Assembly (NCBI GenBank): GCA_964353405.1
Contig: CAYGWJ010000157.1
Span: forward strand, 1 to 10,566
Reading direction: 5' to 3'
Length of the DNA: 10,566 nt
Origin: JBGLNJ01 sp964353405
GTDB taxonomy: Bacteria > Chloroflexota > Anaerolineae > Fen-1058
A model generated the notes under the pieces. That model had not been told where the DNA came from and did not search any database. It was given only the letters and a program-made list of their open reading frames with translations. Within the stretch, counting starts at the first letter, position 1, and the number at the start of each line of letters is the position of its first letter. Positions 1 to 6,139 of this stretch are shown one piece after another. The position numbers and the translations under genes are program-made.

Positions 1-1
1 C

Positions 2-604
2 AAGCTGCGCGTCGAGACCCGCGCCAACATCTCCAAGCTGCACCAGCGCCTCGGGACCACCTTCATCTATGTGACCCATGACCAGACGGAAGCCATGACG
101 ATGGGCACGCGCATCGCTGTGTTGAAGGACGGCCTCTTGCAGCAGATGGATTCGCCGCAGGCCCTCTACGACCGGCCCAGCAACATCTTTGTGGCCGGCT
201 TTATCGGCTCGCCGGCGATGAACTTTTTCGATGTGAAACTCAAGTCGAGCGAGGGCAAGCTGGTCATTGACGGCGGCTCGTTCAACCTGCAAGTGCCGCC
301 CGACCGCGTCAAGCCGCTGCAGTCGTACGTGGGCAAAGACCTCGTCCTGGGCATCCGCCCGGAGGACCTGCACGATCCCGAGTTCTGTCCGCCCGGCGTG
401 GTGCCTGGCCGCATCCCGGCCGAGGTGGATGTGACCGAGCTGATGGGCAGCTCAGTGAACCTGTACCTGCTCACGGGCGGCAAGCAGTTCGTCGCCATTG
501 TGGACCCGCGCACACGAGCGCGCGTGGGCAACAAGCTTGAACTGGTTGCCAACATGGGGAACTTTCACATCTTTGATAAGGCGACTGAGCAGTCGATTCG
601 ATAG
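2..604 (+). CDS. ABC transporter ATP-binding protein, MalK/UgpC-type (3' part)
   Basis: This is the C-terminal 200 residues of a carbohydrate-type ABC importer ATPase. The reading frame is open from base 2, so the gene starts before the window. The H-loop motif VTHDQTEAM is visible at bases 68-94, just after a KLHQRLGTTFIY segment typical of the end of the nucleotide-binding domain. The rest fits the regulatory TOBE/OB-fold tail of MalK/UgpC/MsmK proteins: the PSNIFVAGFIGSPAMNF segment, then GIRPED. In this family the ATPase sits on the cytoplasmic side of two permeases and powers uptake of sugars or glycerol-3-phosphate. The substrate cannot be told from this piece. Walker A, the signature motif and Walker B lie outside the window. 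The family assignment is firm; the substrate is unknown. An intrinsic terminator follows the stop codon. Confidence 0.93.
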   Translation, partial: KLRVETRANISKLHQRLGTTFIYVTHDQTEAMTMGTRIAVLKDGLLQQMDSPQALYDRPSNIFVAGFIGSPAMNFFDVKLKSSEGKLVIDGGSFNLQVPPDRVKPLQSYVGKDLVLGIRPEDLHDPEFCPPGVVPGRIPAEVDVTELMGSSVNLYLLTGGKQFVAIVDPRTRARVGNKLELVANMGNFHIFDKATEQSIR

Positions 605-641
605 CCGGTCGAACAACTACTCAGCCAATCAGTTGTCGGGG

Positions 642-667
642 GGGCCGCTGCGCAAGCGGCCCTTTTG
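642..667 (+). terminator. Intrinsic terminator after the ABC ATPase gene
   Basis: An 8-bp perfect stem, GGGCCGCT (642-649) pairing with AGCGGCCC (655-662), has a 5-nt loop and is followed directly by TTTTGCTT. It sits 38 bases after the ABC gene stop and just before the next promoter, so it separates the two transcription units. Confidence 0.85.
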
Positions 668-668
668 C

Positions 669-697
669 TTGACTGATTTATCTGCCGATGGTACACT
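669..697 (+). promoter_or_regulatory. Sigma70-type promoter for the 750-3394 operon
   Basis: A -35 TTGACT (669-674) is separated by exactly 17 bases from a -10 TACACT (692-697). This predicts transcription starting near base 704 and a leader of about 45 nt before the GTG start at 750. It lies directly after the terminator of the previous gene. Confidence 0.7.
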
Positions 698-749
698 CTC
701 TTAGAGTCCGGTCAACAGCGATTCCTCAAAATCCCCGCGAGAGGCAAAC

Positions 750-1931
750 GTGAAAAAGCCATCCAAATCCATCAAGAAGCAGGCTCATCGCGAACAGGAC
801 CGGCGCCGCCGCAAAGAAGCCGAGCGCAAACATCGCCAAGCCGCGGAACAGGCCGAAGTGCAACTCTGGAAAGAGTTGGAGCCTTTGGCGCAGGGTTACA
901 ACATGGATGACGATGACGAGTTTATCGAGTTTGCCTCGCACGTGATGCACGATTCCGCCCGGTTGTTCAAGGAGCCAGAATTTCGCGACCTGGCTTTTGA
1001 CCCGGCGGAAGCGATGCTGGCGGAATTGGGGTCGTTCAACGCCACCGTGCCGGCCCCTGAAAAGCTCGATCAGTTGCCGGACGAAGAACATCAAGCCATC
1101 CTCGAAGACGCGCAGATTCGCGCCGTATCCAGTCTGGTCACGCCTCGCTTTCAGCGCGCCCTGCTCAATCAGTTCAAAGCATGCCGCCAGCGCCTCAAGC
1201 GTGAGCGCGAGACCGATCAACTGGCGCTGGCTTCGGCCACGGAAATGTTGTTGCGCAATGATTCCCGTCCCATCATCTGGGCCACGTGCGGCATCTTGCA
1301 CGAGGCCTTGAGCGCGGCGCTGGAAACAGCCTTTGAGTTTCAAACGGCTGAAGAGGAAGCGCTCAAGGCCGCTCAGGCCATTCAGCCGGACATCACCCAA
1401 GTGCCAGACCTCGAAAAAGACTCGCCAGCCTATCGCGCTTTCTGGAGAGCCGCCGGCAAGACGCCCGGCCTGACCGAGTACCTGGAACACTTTGAGGAGC
1501 TGGGCGTCACTGTCTTTGAGATGCAGCATGACTTGAACGCACAACTGGGGATGGAGTTGTTTGAGCCTGAGGAGATTGAAGACCTGGTGCACACCCTGAC
1601 TGAAAACATGAAAGCGCAGGGTGTGGACCTGGACGGCAAGTCTCATGAGCGGAGCAAGAACCTTGTTTCCGAGTCCACCTTTCCCGATGTTATCAAAGCT
1701 AAACTTCCGCCCGAGCGCTTTCAGGAAATCGTGGACGATCTCGACAGCATCATCGAAGAAGGCGACGAGCTGGACGAGATCGTTCAGCGGGCGCGGGTAT
1801 TGCGCGGCGATTTCGGCGAAAGCGATTTGCCTTATTGGGAAAACCATGCCTTTCAGCAATTGTGCCTGGATGTCATGGTCGCAGACGTATTAGACTCTGC
1901 TGAAGAAGGCCAGGACGACGAGGATGCGTGA
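750..1931 (+). CDS. Hypothetical charged 393-aa protein, first gene of the korA operon
   Basis: I do not recognise this family. The GTG start has a GAGAGG ribosome site 5 bases upstream and a promoter at 669-697, which supports this strand over a long antisense frame. The N-terminal 40 residues are very rich in Lys, Arg and Glu (KKPSKSIKKQAHREQDRRRR) and probably form a basic helix or coiled coil. An acidic DMDDDDEF-like patch follows near residue 52. The remainder is predicted mostly helical and soluble, with an acidic C-terminus ending EEGQDDEDA. No signal peptide, membrane segment, Cys pair or catalytic motif is visible. Its last 8 bases overlap the start of the 2-oxoacid oxidoreductase alpha gene, so the two are probably translationally coupled, which hints at a linked role. 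That is inference from position only. Confidence 0.8.
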   Translation: MKKPSKSIKKQAHREQDRRRRKEAERKHRQAAEQAEVQLWKELEPLAQGYNMDDDDEFIEFASHVMHDSARLFKEPEFRDLAFDPAEAMLAELGSFNATVPAPEKLDQLPDEEHQAILEDAQIRAVSSLVTPRFQRALLNQFKACRQRLKRERETDQLALASATEMLLRNDSRPIIWATCGILHEALSAALETAFEFQTAEEEALKAAQAIQPDITQVPDLEKDSPAYRAFWRAAGKTPGLTEYLEHFEELGVTVFEMQHDLNAQLGMELFEPEEIEDLVHTLTENMKAQGVDLDGKSHERSKNLVSESTFPDVIKAKLPPERFQEIVDDLDSIIEEGDELDEIVQRARVLRGDFGESDLPYWENHAFQQLCLDVMVADVLDSAEEGQDDEDA

Positions 1932-3057
1932 GTACACGGATGGCGCGACGGCCATCGTGCGCGGCGCGCTCGACGCCGGCTGCAATTTTTTCGCCGGATA
2001 CCCCATCTCGCCTGCCACGTCTATCTTGATTCAGATGATGCGCGACTTGCCCGGCCTCGGCGGTGTGGCGGTGCAGGCCGAAGACGAAATTGCCAGCATC
2101 AGCATGTGCATCGGCGCGGTGATGGCGGGTGCTCGTGCGATGACGGCGACGAGCGGCCCCGGCCTTTGTCTCTATAGTGAGAATGTCGGTCTGGCCGTGA
2201 TGGGCGAAGTGCCGCTGGTGATCGTGGACGTTCAGCGCGCAGGACCTGCGACAGGCGGCGCGACGACGGTGGGGCAGGGGGACGTGCAGTTCGCGCGGTG
2301 GGGCACATCGGGCGGCTATCCTATCATTGCAGTGTGCCCTTCGTCTGTGCCCGAGTGTTATACACTCACGATGAAAGCCTTTGACCTGGCCGAGCGCTTT
2401 CGCTGCCCCGTGTTTGTCATGTCGGACAAGGAATTGAATCTCACGACGACGACGGTTGAGGTGGATGAATTTGTCCGTGTGCCCGTGACGGACAGACAAG
2501 GTGACAAGGAGAGTAGGAGACAAGGAGAGTTTCGACCTTACCAGTTCGATCCGCCTGACGTTGTGCCGCCGCTGGCAATTTTCGGCGGGCCGAACATCAC
2601 TCGCTTCACAGGTTCGTCGCACGACGAGCAAGGGCTGCTGCTCAAAGACCCGGCTGTGGTCGGCGCGCTCAACCGTCACTTGAATGAAAAGATCGAAAGG
2701 CATCGCGACGAGATCGAAATGGTCAAGGCCGATTTGCAGCCACAAGCCAGGACACTCATCATCAGTTATGGCATTACGGCGCGGGCAATGGAAGAAGCCG
2801 TGCAACTTGCAAGAAGCAGGAGGCAAGTTGTATCCGCCTTGGCGATCCAGTCGTTATGGCCTGTGCCGGAGCAAGCCATCCAGGCGGCGCTCGATGGCGT
2901 TGAGCGCGTCATCGTGGCAGAGTTGAATTTGGGTGACTATCGGCGTGAGATCGAGCGCATCGCGGGTGGGCGGCGCGTCGTCGGTCTCAACCGTGTGGAT
3001 GGCGAGCTCATCTCGCCGGAACAAATCGTGTCCATTGTCAGCAACACGCAGGAGTAG
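1924..3057 (+). CDS. korA: 2-oxoacid:acceptor (ferredoxin) oxidoreductase, alpha subunit
   Basis: The 377-aa product matches the alpha subunit of the KorA/PorA/VorB family, which with a TPP-binding beta subunit oxidatively decarboxylates a 2-oxoacid to acyl-CoA and passes electrons to ferredoxin. Visible family landmarks are GYPISPAT (residues 25-32), EDEIASISMCIGAVMAGARA (53-72), TSGPG (76-80) and RAGPATGG (105-112). A transketolase C-terminal-like domain with QSLWPVPEQAI fills the last third. Length is normal for an unfused alpha subunit. The ATG overlaps the preceding gene by 8 bases and has no well-spaced Shine-Dalgarno site, consistent with translational coupling. Two oddities: no beta or gamma gene is adjacent (a glutaredoxin-like gene follows instead), and residues about 190-202 are encoded by a tandem octamer run. 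The symbol is by family; the true substrate could be pyruvate, 2-oxoglutarate or a branched-chain 2-oxoacid. Confidence 0.9.
   Translation: MREYTDGATAIVRGALDAGCNFFAGYPISPATSILIQMMRDLPGLGGVAVQAEDEIASISMCIGAVMAGARAMTATSGPGLCLYSENVGLAVMGEVPLVIVDVQRAGPATGGATTVGQGDVQFARWGTSGGYPIIAVCPSSVPECYTLTMKAFDLAERFRCPVFVMSDKELNLTTTTVEVDEFVRVPVTDRQGDKESRRQGEFRPYQFDPPDVVPPLAIFGGPNITRFTGSSHDEQGLLLKDPAVVGALNRHLNEKIERHRDEIEMVKADLQPQARTLIISYGITARAMEEAVQLARSRRQVVSALAIQSLWPVPEQAIQAALDGVERVIVAELNLGDYRREIERIAGGRRVVGLNRVDGELISPEQIVSIVSNTQE
2495..2529 (+). repeat. In-frame tandem octamer run inside korA
   Basis: Four octamers lie head to tail: GACAAGGT (2495-2502), GACAAGGA (2503-2510), GAGTAGGA (2511-2518) and GACAAGGA (2519-2526), followed by a partial GAG. 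They encode a polar stretch around DRQGDKESRRQGEF, near the boundary between the first domain and a linker, where an insertion would be tolerated. The period and bases are seen directly; that it is an insertion relative to other alpha subunits is inferred. Confidence 0.75.
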
Positions 3058-3064
3058 ACACAGT

Positions 3065-3394
3065 ATGGCAGTTCATCTTGTCCTTTACACCCGTGCGACG
3101 TATTGCCCCGACCAGGCGCGCGCCCGCAAACTGCTGGCCGAATGGCGCGTGCCGTATCAGGAAGTGGATTGCTCTCAAGACGCTCAAGCACTGGAGCGCA
3201 TCCAACATTGGAATGGACACCTGGGCGTGCCGGCCGTCGTCGTCGCAGAAGAAGGCAGCACTCTGCCCATCCGCGAGCCGGCTCCTCGCCCGGCGGGCCG
3301 CTCCACGCGCGATTTTAATCGCGGCACGCTCATCACCGAACCGAGCGAAGAAGGGCTGCGCCAGTTCCTCAAGCAGCATGGTTTGCTCGCTTGA
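3065..3394 (+). CDS. Glutaredoxin-like thioredoxin-fold protein
   Basis: This 109-aa product starts with a beta strand, MAVHLVLYTRATYC, and has one active-site Cys at residue 14 in a CPDQ context, as in monothiol-type glutaredoxin relatives. Cys36 is also present. GVPAVVV (residues 55-61) supplies the usual cis-proline (Pro57). The tail, with GRSTRDFNRGTLI and a final helix EEGLRQFLKQHGLL, completes a short thioredoxin fold. Proteins of this type usually reduce disulfides or glutathione adducts, or handle iron-sulfur clusters; which applies here is not visible. The start lies 7 bases after the korA stop, so it belongs to the same transcription unit. A thiol-redox protein beside an Fe-S-linked oxidoreductase subunit is plausible, but no functional link is shown. 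A frame-open upstream extension to 2933 overlaps korA and is not believed. Confidence 0.8.
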   Translation: MAVHLVLYTRATYCPDQARARKLLAEWRVPYQEVDCSQDAQALERIQHWNGHLGVPAVVVAEEGSTLPIREPAPRPAGRSTRDFNRGTLITEPSEEGLRQFLKQHGLLA

Positions 3395-3577
3395 CGGTTG
3401 AGCCATCCGGTCGTTCATCGTCGTTATCCACCTGGCCTCCTCGCCGCTATTGTGGTACGTGCGCTTTTGTTCAACCTTCACGCTCGCCGCGCCGAAAGGC
3501 CTCTCGACTGACGAGCGCGCCGCGTGATGAGCGGGGCGTATCAGGCTGGCCTGCAGCCGCCGGTGCTGCCCGATTTG

Positions 3578-3586
3578 TGATACAAT
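3578..3586 (+). promoter_or_regulatory. Extended -10 promoter of the S9 peptidase gene
   Basis: TGATACAAT fits the extended -10 pattern TGnTATAAT with one mismatch. No convincing -35 lies at the right distance, as is common for extended -10 promoters. Transcription would start near 3593, giving a leader of about 145 nt. Confidence 0.5.
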
Positions 3587-3639
3587 AACCTCGTTCGCGC
3601 TTCAACCTTGCACCATAAATCAAGCCTCGAACGCAGCGT

Positions 3640-3674
3640 GGCCGACAGCCTCATTCCACGTCGGCCTGGGCCGA
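3640..3674 (+). promoter_or_regulatory. Leader with two mutually exclusive hairpins
   Basis: GGCCGAC (3640-3646) pairs perfectly with GTCGGCC (3660-3666). The right arm can instead fold forward: TCGGC (3661-3665) pairs with GCCGA (3670-3674) around a 4-nt loop. Because the same bases serve both stems, only one can form at a time. This may be a regulatory leader or may be chance in GC-rich DNA; no T-run follows either stem. Confidence 0.3.
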
Positions 3675-3737
3675 GCGGCATGATGCAAGAGTGCCGTTCT
3701 ACGGGTTTCCAGACGGAGACCAGCGAAAGGAGGACCT

Positions 3738-5744
3738 ATGCCCCGAAACGCTAGTTTCATCGTGCCGGAAGACCTGTACCAGATGGCCTGGGTAGAAGAT
3801 CCGCAGATTTCGCCGGATGGCGCGTGGGTGGCCTTTGTCAAATTGACGGTGGATCAGGCCCGCAACGGCTATCACCGTGCGCTGTGGCTGGTGCCGACCT
3901 CCGGTGGAGCGCCGCGCCAGTTCACCAGCGGCACTTTACAGGATTACGGACCCCGCTGGAGTCCCGATGGCCGGCAAATTGCATTCGTGTCCACGCGCGC
4001 CGACAACAAGCCACAGATTTACCTCATTGGCCTCAACGGGGGCGAAGCGCGCAAGCTGACCGACATGCGCCAGGGCGCGACGGACCCGGCCTGGTCGCCC
4101 AACGGCAAGCTCATCGCCTTCCTCTCTCGCTCGAACGCGGCCGAGCGCCGTGATCAAGATCGCGGCGTCCAGCTGCCGACTGACCCGGACGAGCTGCGCC
4201 AGTTCGAGGAGCGCAAGCGCAAAGAAGACGAGTCGAGGCGCGATCCACGTATCATCACCCGCTTGCCCTACCGCGTGCTGAACTATTACCTTGACGGGCG
4301 GCATAGCCACATCTACATCGTCGAGACGGAGAACCATTCGACGCCCAAGCGCCTCACGGATGGCGAGCTGGATCACGCGCCGCCAGTATGGATGCCGGAT
4401 GGGCGCTTCATCCTCACGTCTGCCGAGCGTGACCCTCGCGCTGATCAGAGTAGATTACACACAGACCTCGTGCGCATCTCTGTGCCCAACGGTCGTGTGA
4501 CGCGCTGGCGCGATCCGGGCTTTGGCTCCGCCAGTCCATTTCCTTCGCCGGACGGCAAGTGGATTGCTTACCTGCGCTTGCCGGAAGAGCATCCTTCGGG
4601 CCAGGTCACGCGGTTGGCGGTTCGTCCGGCTGCCGGCGGCAAGCCTCGCGAGCTTTCAGCTGAATTGGATCGGGCGGTCGAGGTCGTGCGCTGGTCGCGG
4701 GATAATCGCGCGCTCTTTTTCAGCGCGGGCGACCACGGCGATACCGGCATCTATCGTGTGAGGCCAACGGGCGGGCGCGTCACTCTCACGGTGGACAAGC
4801 GGCGCATCGTCACCGGCTTTGATGTGGCTGGCGACGGACAAATCGCCTTCGCCGCCAGCGCGCCCGAATATCCCAGCGACCTGTTCCTGAGGGAGGGCGA
4901 CCGTGAGCGGCGCGTCACGCACCTCAACGAGGAATGGCTCGCGGGAAAATTCATCGCCCCGGTTCGCGAGGTCCGCTACAAAGCGCCCGATGGCACGCCG
5001 ATCCAGGGCTGGGCGATGTTCCCGCCCAACTTTTCGCCGCGCCGCAAGTGGCCGCTGGCAGTCGAGATTCACGGTGGGCCGCAGGCGATGTGGGGGCCGG
5101 GCTATCCTTCGATGTGGCACGAGTGGCAGTGCCTTGCCTCCCGCGGCTATGTGGTGTTCTTTTGCAACCCGCGCGGCTCGGACGGCTATGGCACAGCCTT
5201 TGCCAGCGGCAATCACGCCGCCTGGGGCGAGTCGGACGCGGGCGATATTCTCTCTGGCATTGACACGGTGGTCAAGCGCGGGTACATTGACCCCCGGCGC
5301 ATCGGCGTCACAGGCGGTTCATACGGCGGGTTCATGACCGTGTGGCTTGTCGGTCACGAGCAGCGGTTCGCGTGCGCGGTGAGCCAGCGCGGCGTGTATG
5401 ACGTGGCGCATTTGCATGGCACAACCGATATCGCCGAGTGGGTCGAGACCGAGTTCGATGGCTTCCCCTGGCGAGAGCCTGAACGTTTCTGGAAGCATTC
5501 GCCGTTGGCGTATGTAGAGAACATTCGCACGCCATTGCTCATCTTGCACAGCGACAATGATTTTCGAGCGCCCATCAGCGACGCGGAGCAACTGTTCACC
5601 GCGCTGCGAAGGCTCAAGCGCCGAGTGCAATTCGTGCGCTATCCACGCGAGGGTCACGAGCTTTCACGCAGTGGTGAGCCCAAGCATCGGGTTGACCGGC
5701 TCAATCGCATCGTGGGCTGGTTCGACAAATACCTCAAACGCTAA
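3738..5744 (+). CDS. S9 family peptidase (prolyl oligopeptidase / acylaminoacyl-peptidase type)
   Basis: This complete 668-aa serine peptidase trims short peptides in the cytoplasm; no signal peptide is visible. The first roughly 395 residues form a WD40-like (PD40) beta-propeller with repeated SPDG-type motifs: QISPDGAWVAF, RWSPDGRQIAF, AWSPNGKLIAF, VWMPDGRFIL and PSPDGKWIAYL. The propeller gates access to the active site. The C-terminal alpha/beta-hydrolase domain has HGGP at 445-448 (oxyanion region), the nucleophile Ser528 in GGSYGGF, Asp608 in HSDNDFRAP and His640 in REGHEL. All three catalytic residues are present, so the enzyme should be active. The ATG has a strong AAAGGAGG site (3726-3733) 4 bases upstream. 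It stands alone with its own promoter. Whether it is an acyl-peptide hydrolase or a dipeptidyl-type enzyme cannot be told from the sequence. Confidence 0.95.
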   Translation: MPRNASFIVPEDLYQMAWVEDPQISPDGAWVAFVKLTVDQARNGYHRALWLVPTSGGAPRQFTSGTLQDYGPRWSPDGRQIAFVSTRADNKPQIYLIGLNGGEARKLTDMRQGATDPAWSPNGKLIAFLSRSNAAERRDQDRGVQLPTDPDELRQFEERKRKEDESRRDPRIITRLPYRVLNYYLDGRHSHIYIVETENHSTPKRLTDGELDHAPPVWMPDGRFILTSAERDPRADQSRLHTDLVRISVPNGRVTRWRDPGFGSASPFPSPDGKWIAYLRLPEEHPSGQVTRLAVRPAAGGKPRELSAELDRAVEVVRWSRDNRALFFSAGDHGDTGIYRVRPTGGRVTLTVDKRRIVTGFDVAGDGQIAFAASAPEYPSDLFLREGDRERRVTHLNEEWLAGKFIAPVREVRYKAPDGTPIQGWAMFPPNFSPRRKWPLAVEIHGGPQAMWGPGYPSMWHEWQCLASRGYVVFFCNPRGSDGYGTAFASGNHAAWGESDAGDILSGIDTVVKRGYIDPRRIGVTGGSYGGFMTVWLVGHEQRFACAVSQRGVYDVAHLHGTTDIAEWVETEFDGFPWREPERFWKHSPLAYVENIRTPLLILHSDNDFRAPISDAEQLFTALRRLKRRVQFVRYPREGHELSRSGEPKHRVDRLNRIVGWFDKYLKR

Positions 5745-5750
5745 CCTGCC

Positions 5751-5799
5751 AGTTCCCCCGAGTTCCTTCGAGAACCCCTTGTAGGAACTCGGAGGAACT
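5751..5799. repeat. 16-bp imperfect inverted repeat before the tRNA promoter
   Basis: The left arm at 5751-5766 (AGTTCCCCCGAGTTCC) pairs with the right arm at 5784-5799 (GGAACTCGGAGGAACT) with a single mismatch and a 17-nt loop. Each arm itself contains two AGTTCC-type units. It lies 7 bases after the peptidase stop and touches the -35 of the tRNA promoter. With no T-run it is not a classic terminator; it may act in RNA 3'-end formation or be a dispersed palindromic repeat. Confidence 0.7.
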
Positions 5800-5827
5800 T
5801 GACGGGTCTGACTCACAGAGGTAGAAT
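5799..5827 (+). promoter_or_regulatory. Sigma70-type promoter for tRNA-Leu
   Basis: A -35 TTGACG (5799-5804), a 17-base spacer and a -10 TAGAAT (5822-5827), each one base from consensus, place the start near 5834, six bases before the mature tRNA. Confidence 0.8.
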
Positions 5828-5839
5828 CATTTCTGTTAC

Positions 5840-5922
5840 GGGCCGGTGGCGAAATGGCAGACGCAGGGGACTTAAAATCCCCCGTCCGAAAGGACATGTA
5901 GGTTCGAATCCTATCCGGCCTA
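5840..5922 (+). tRNA. tRNA-Leu (anticodon UAA)
   Basis: A full class II cloverleaf of 83 nt can be folded. The acceptor GGGCCGG (5840-5846) pairs with CCGGCCT (5915-5921), with a G-U at the end. The D stem is GCG/CGC (5849-5851, 5862-5864). The anticodon stem is GGGGA/TCCCC (5866-5870, 5878-5882) around CTTAAAA, with anticodon TAA at 5873-5875. The long variable arm is GTCC-GAAA-GGAC. The T arm is GTAGG/CCTAT around TTCGAAT. The discriminator base is A, as expected for leucine. CCA is not encoded. The gene is intact, so if an element integrated here the 3' end was restored. Confidence 0.97.
5898..5922 (+). other. Possible attachment site: 3' end of tRNA-Leu
   Basis: Tyrosine integrases often recombine within the T arm and acceptor of tRNA genes. 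Here an integrase gene lies immediately downstream of this 3' end. No second copy of this segment is seen within the window, so the far end of any element must lie beyond it. Inferred from position only. Confidence 0.3.
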
Positions 5923-5979
5923 TCAAAAAGGGAAAGAACCTCGAATTCCGGGACTAGAATAGCGTGGTTCTCCCACTTG

Positions 5980-6011
5980 GGGACCTGCCTTGGGGCAGGT
6001 CCCTTTGTTTT
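5980..6011 (+). terminator. Intrinsic terminator after tRNA-Leu
   Basis: A perfect 10-bp stem, GGGACCTGCC (5980-5989) with GGCAGGTCCC (5994-6003), has a TTGG loop and is followed by TTTGTTTT. It ends the tRNA transcript and separates it from the integrase gene. Confidence 0.9.
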
Positions 6012-6139
6012 CCCCCACTTTGGCTTTTTGGCCGCCTCGCGCAGAAAAATAAAAATACGGGAGACTTTTGAATTCTCTTCCGTGCCTTGTCACCACGAGT
6101 CAACGCCAGTCAACCATTTTCCCTATGAGGAGGTGTACG

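Larger units (their letters stand above)
3395..3737 (+). other. Gene-free gap between the glutaredoxin-like gene and the S9 peptidase
   Basis: Bases 3395-3570 show no gene, RNA or clear terminator that I can support; short open frames here have no ribosome site and no recognisable product. From about 3578 the gap holds the predicted promoter and leader of the S9 peptidase, listed separately. Confidence 0.5.

Noticed and set aside
726..1859. Long open frame (377 codons) on the - strand opposite the hypothetical protein
   Set aside because: It is antisense to a gene that has a promoter, a ribosome site and coupling to korA. It is a by-product of GC-rich codon use, with no recognisable domain.
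1873..2826. Long open frame (317 codons) on the - strand opposite korA
   Set aside because: The + strand frame is an unmistakable oxidoreductase alpha subunit; the antisense product is His/Arg-rich and resembles no family.
2803..2830. Perfect 8-bp inverted repeat CAACTTGC/GCAAGTTG inside korA
   Set aside because: It lies within conserved coding sequence, has a 12-nt loop and no T-run, so an independent role is not supported.
6068..6139. Earlier ATG for the integrase at 6068
   Set aside because: The extra 24 residues do not look like integrase sequence, and the strong GAGGAGGT site belongs to the ATG at 6140.
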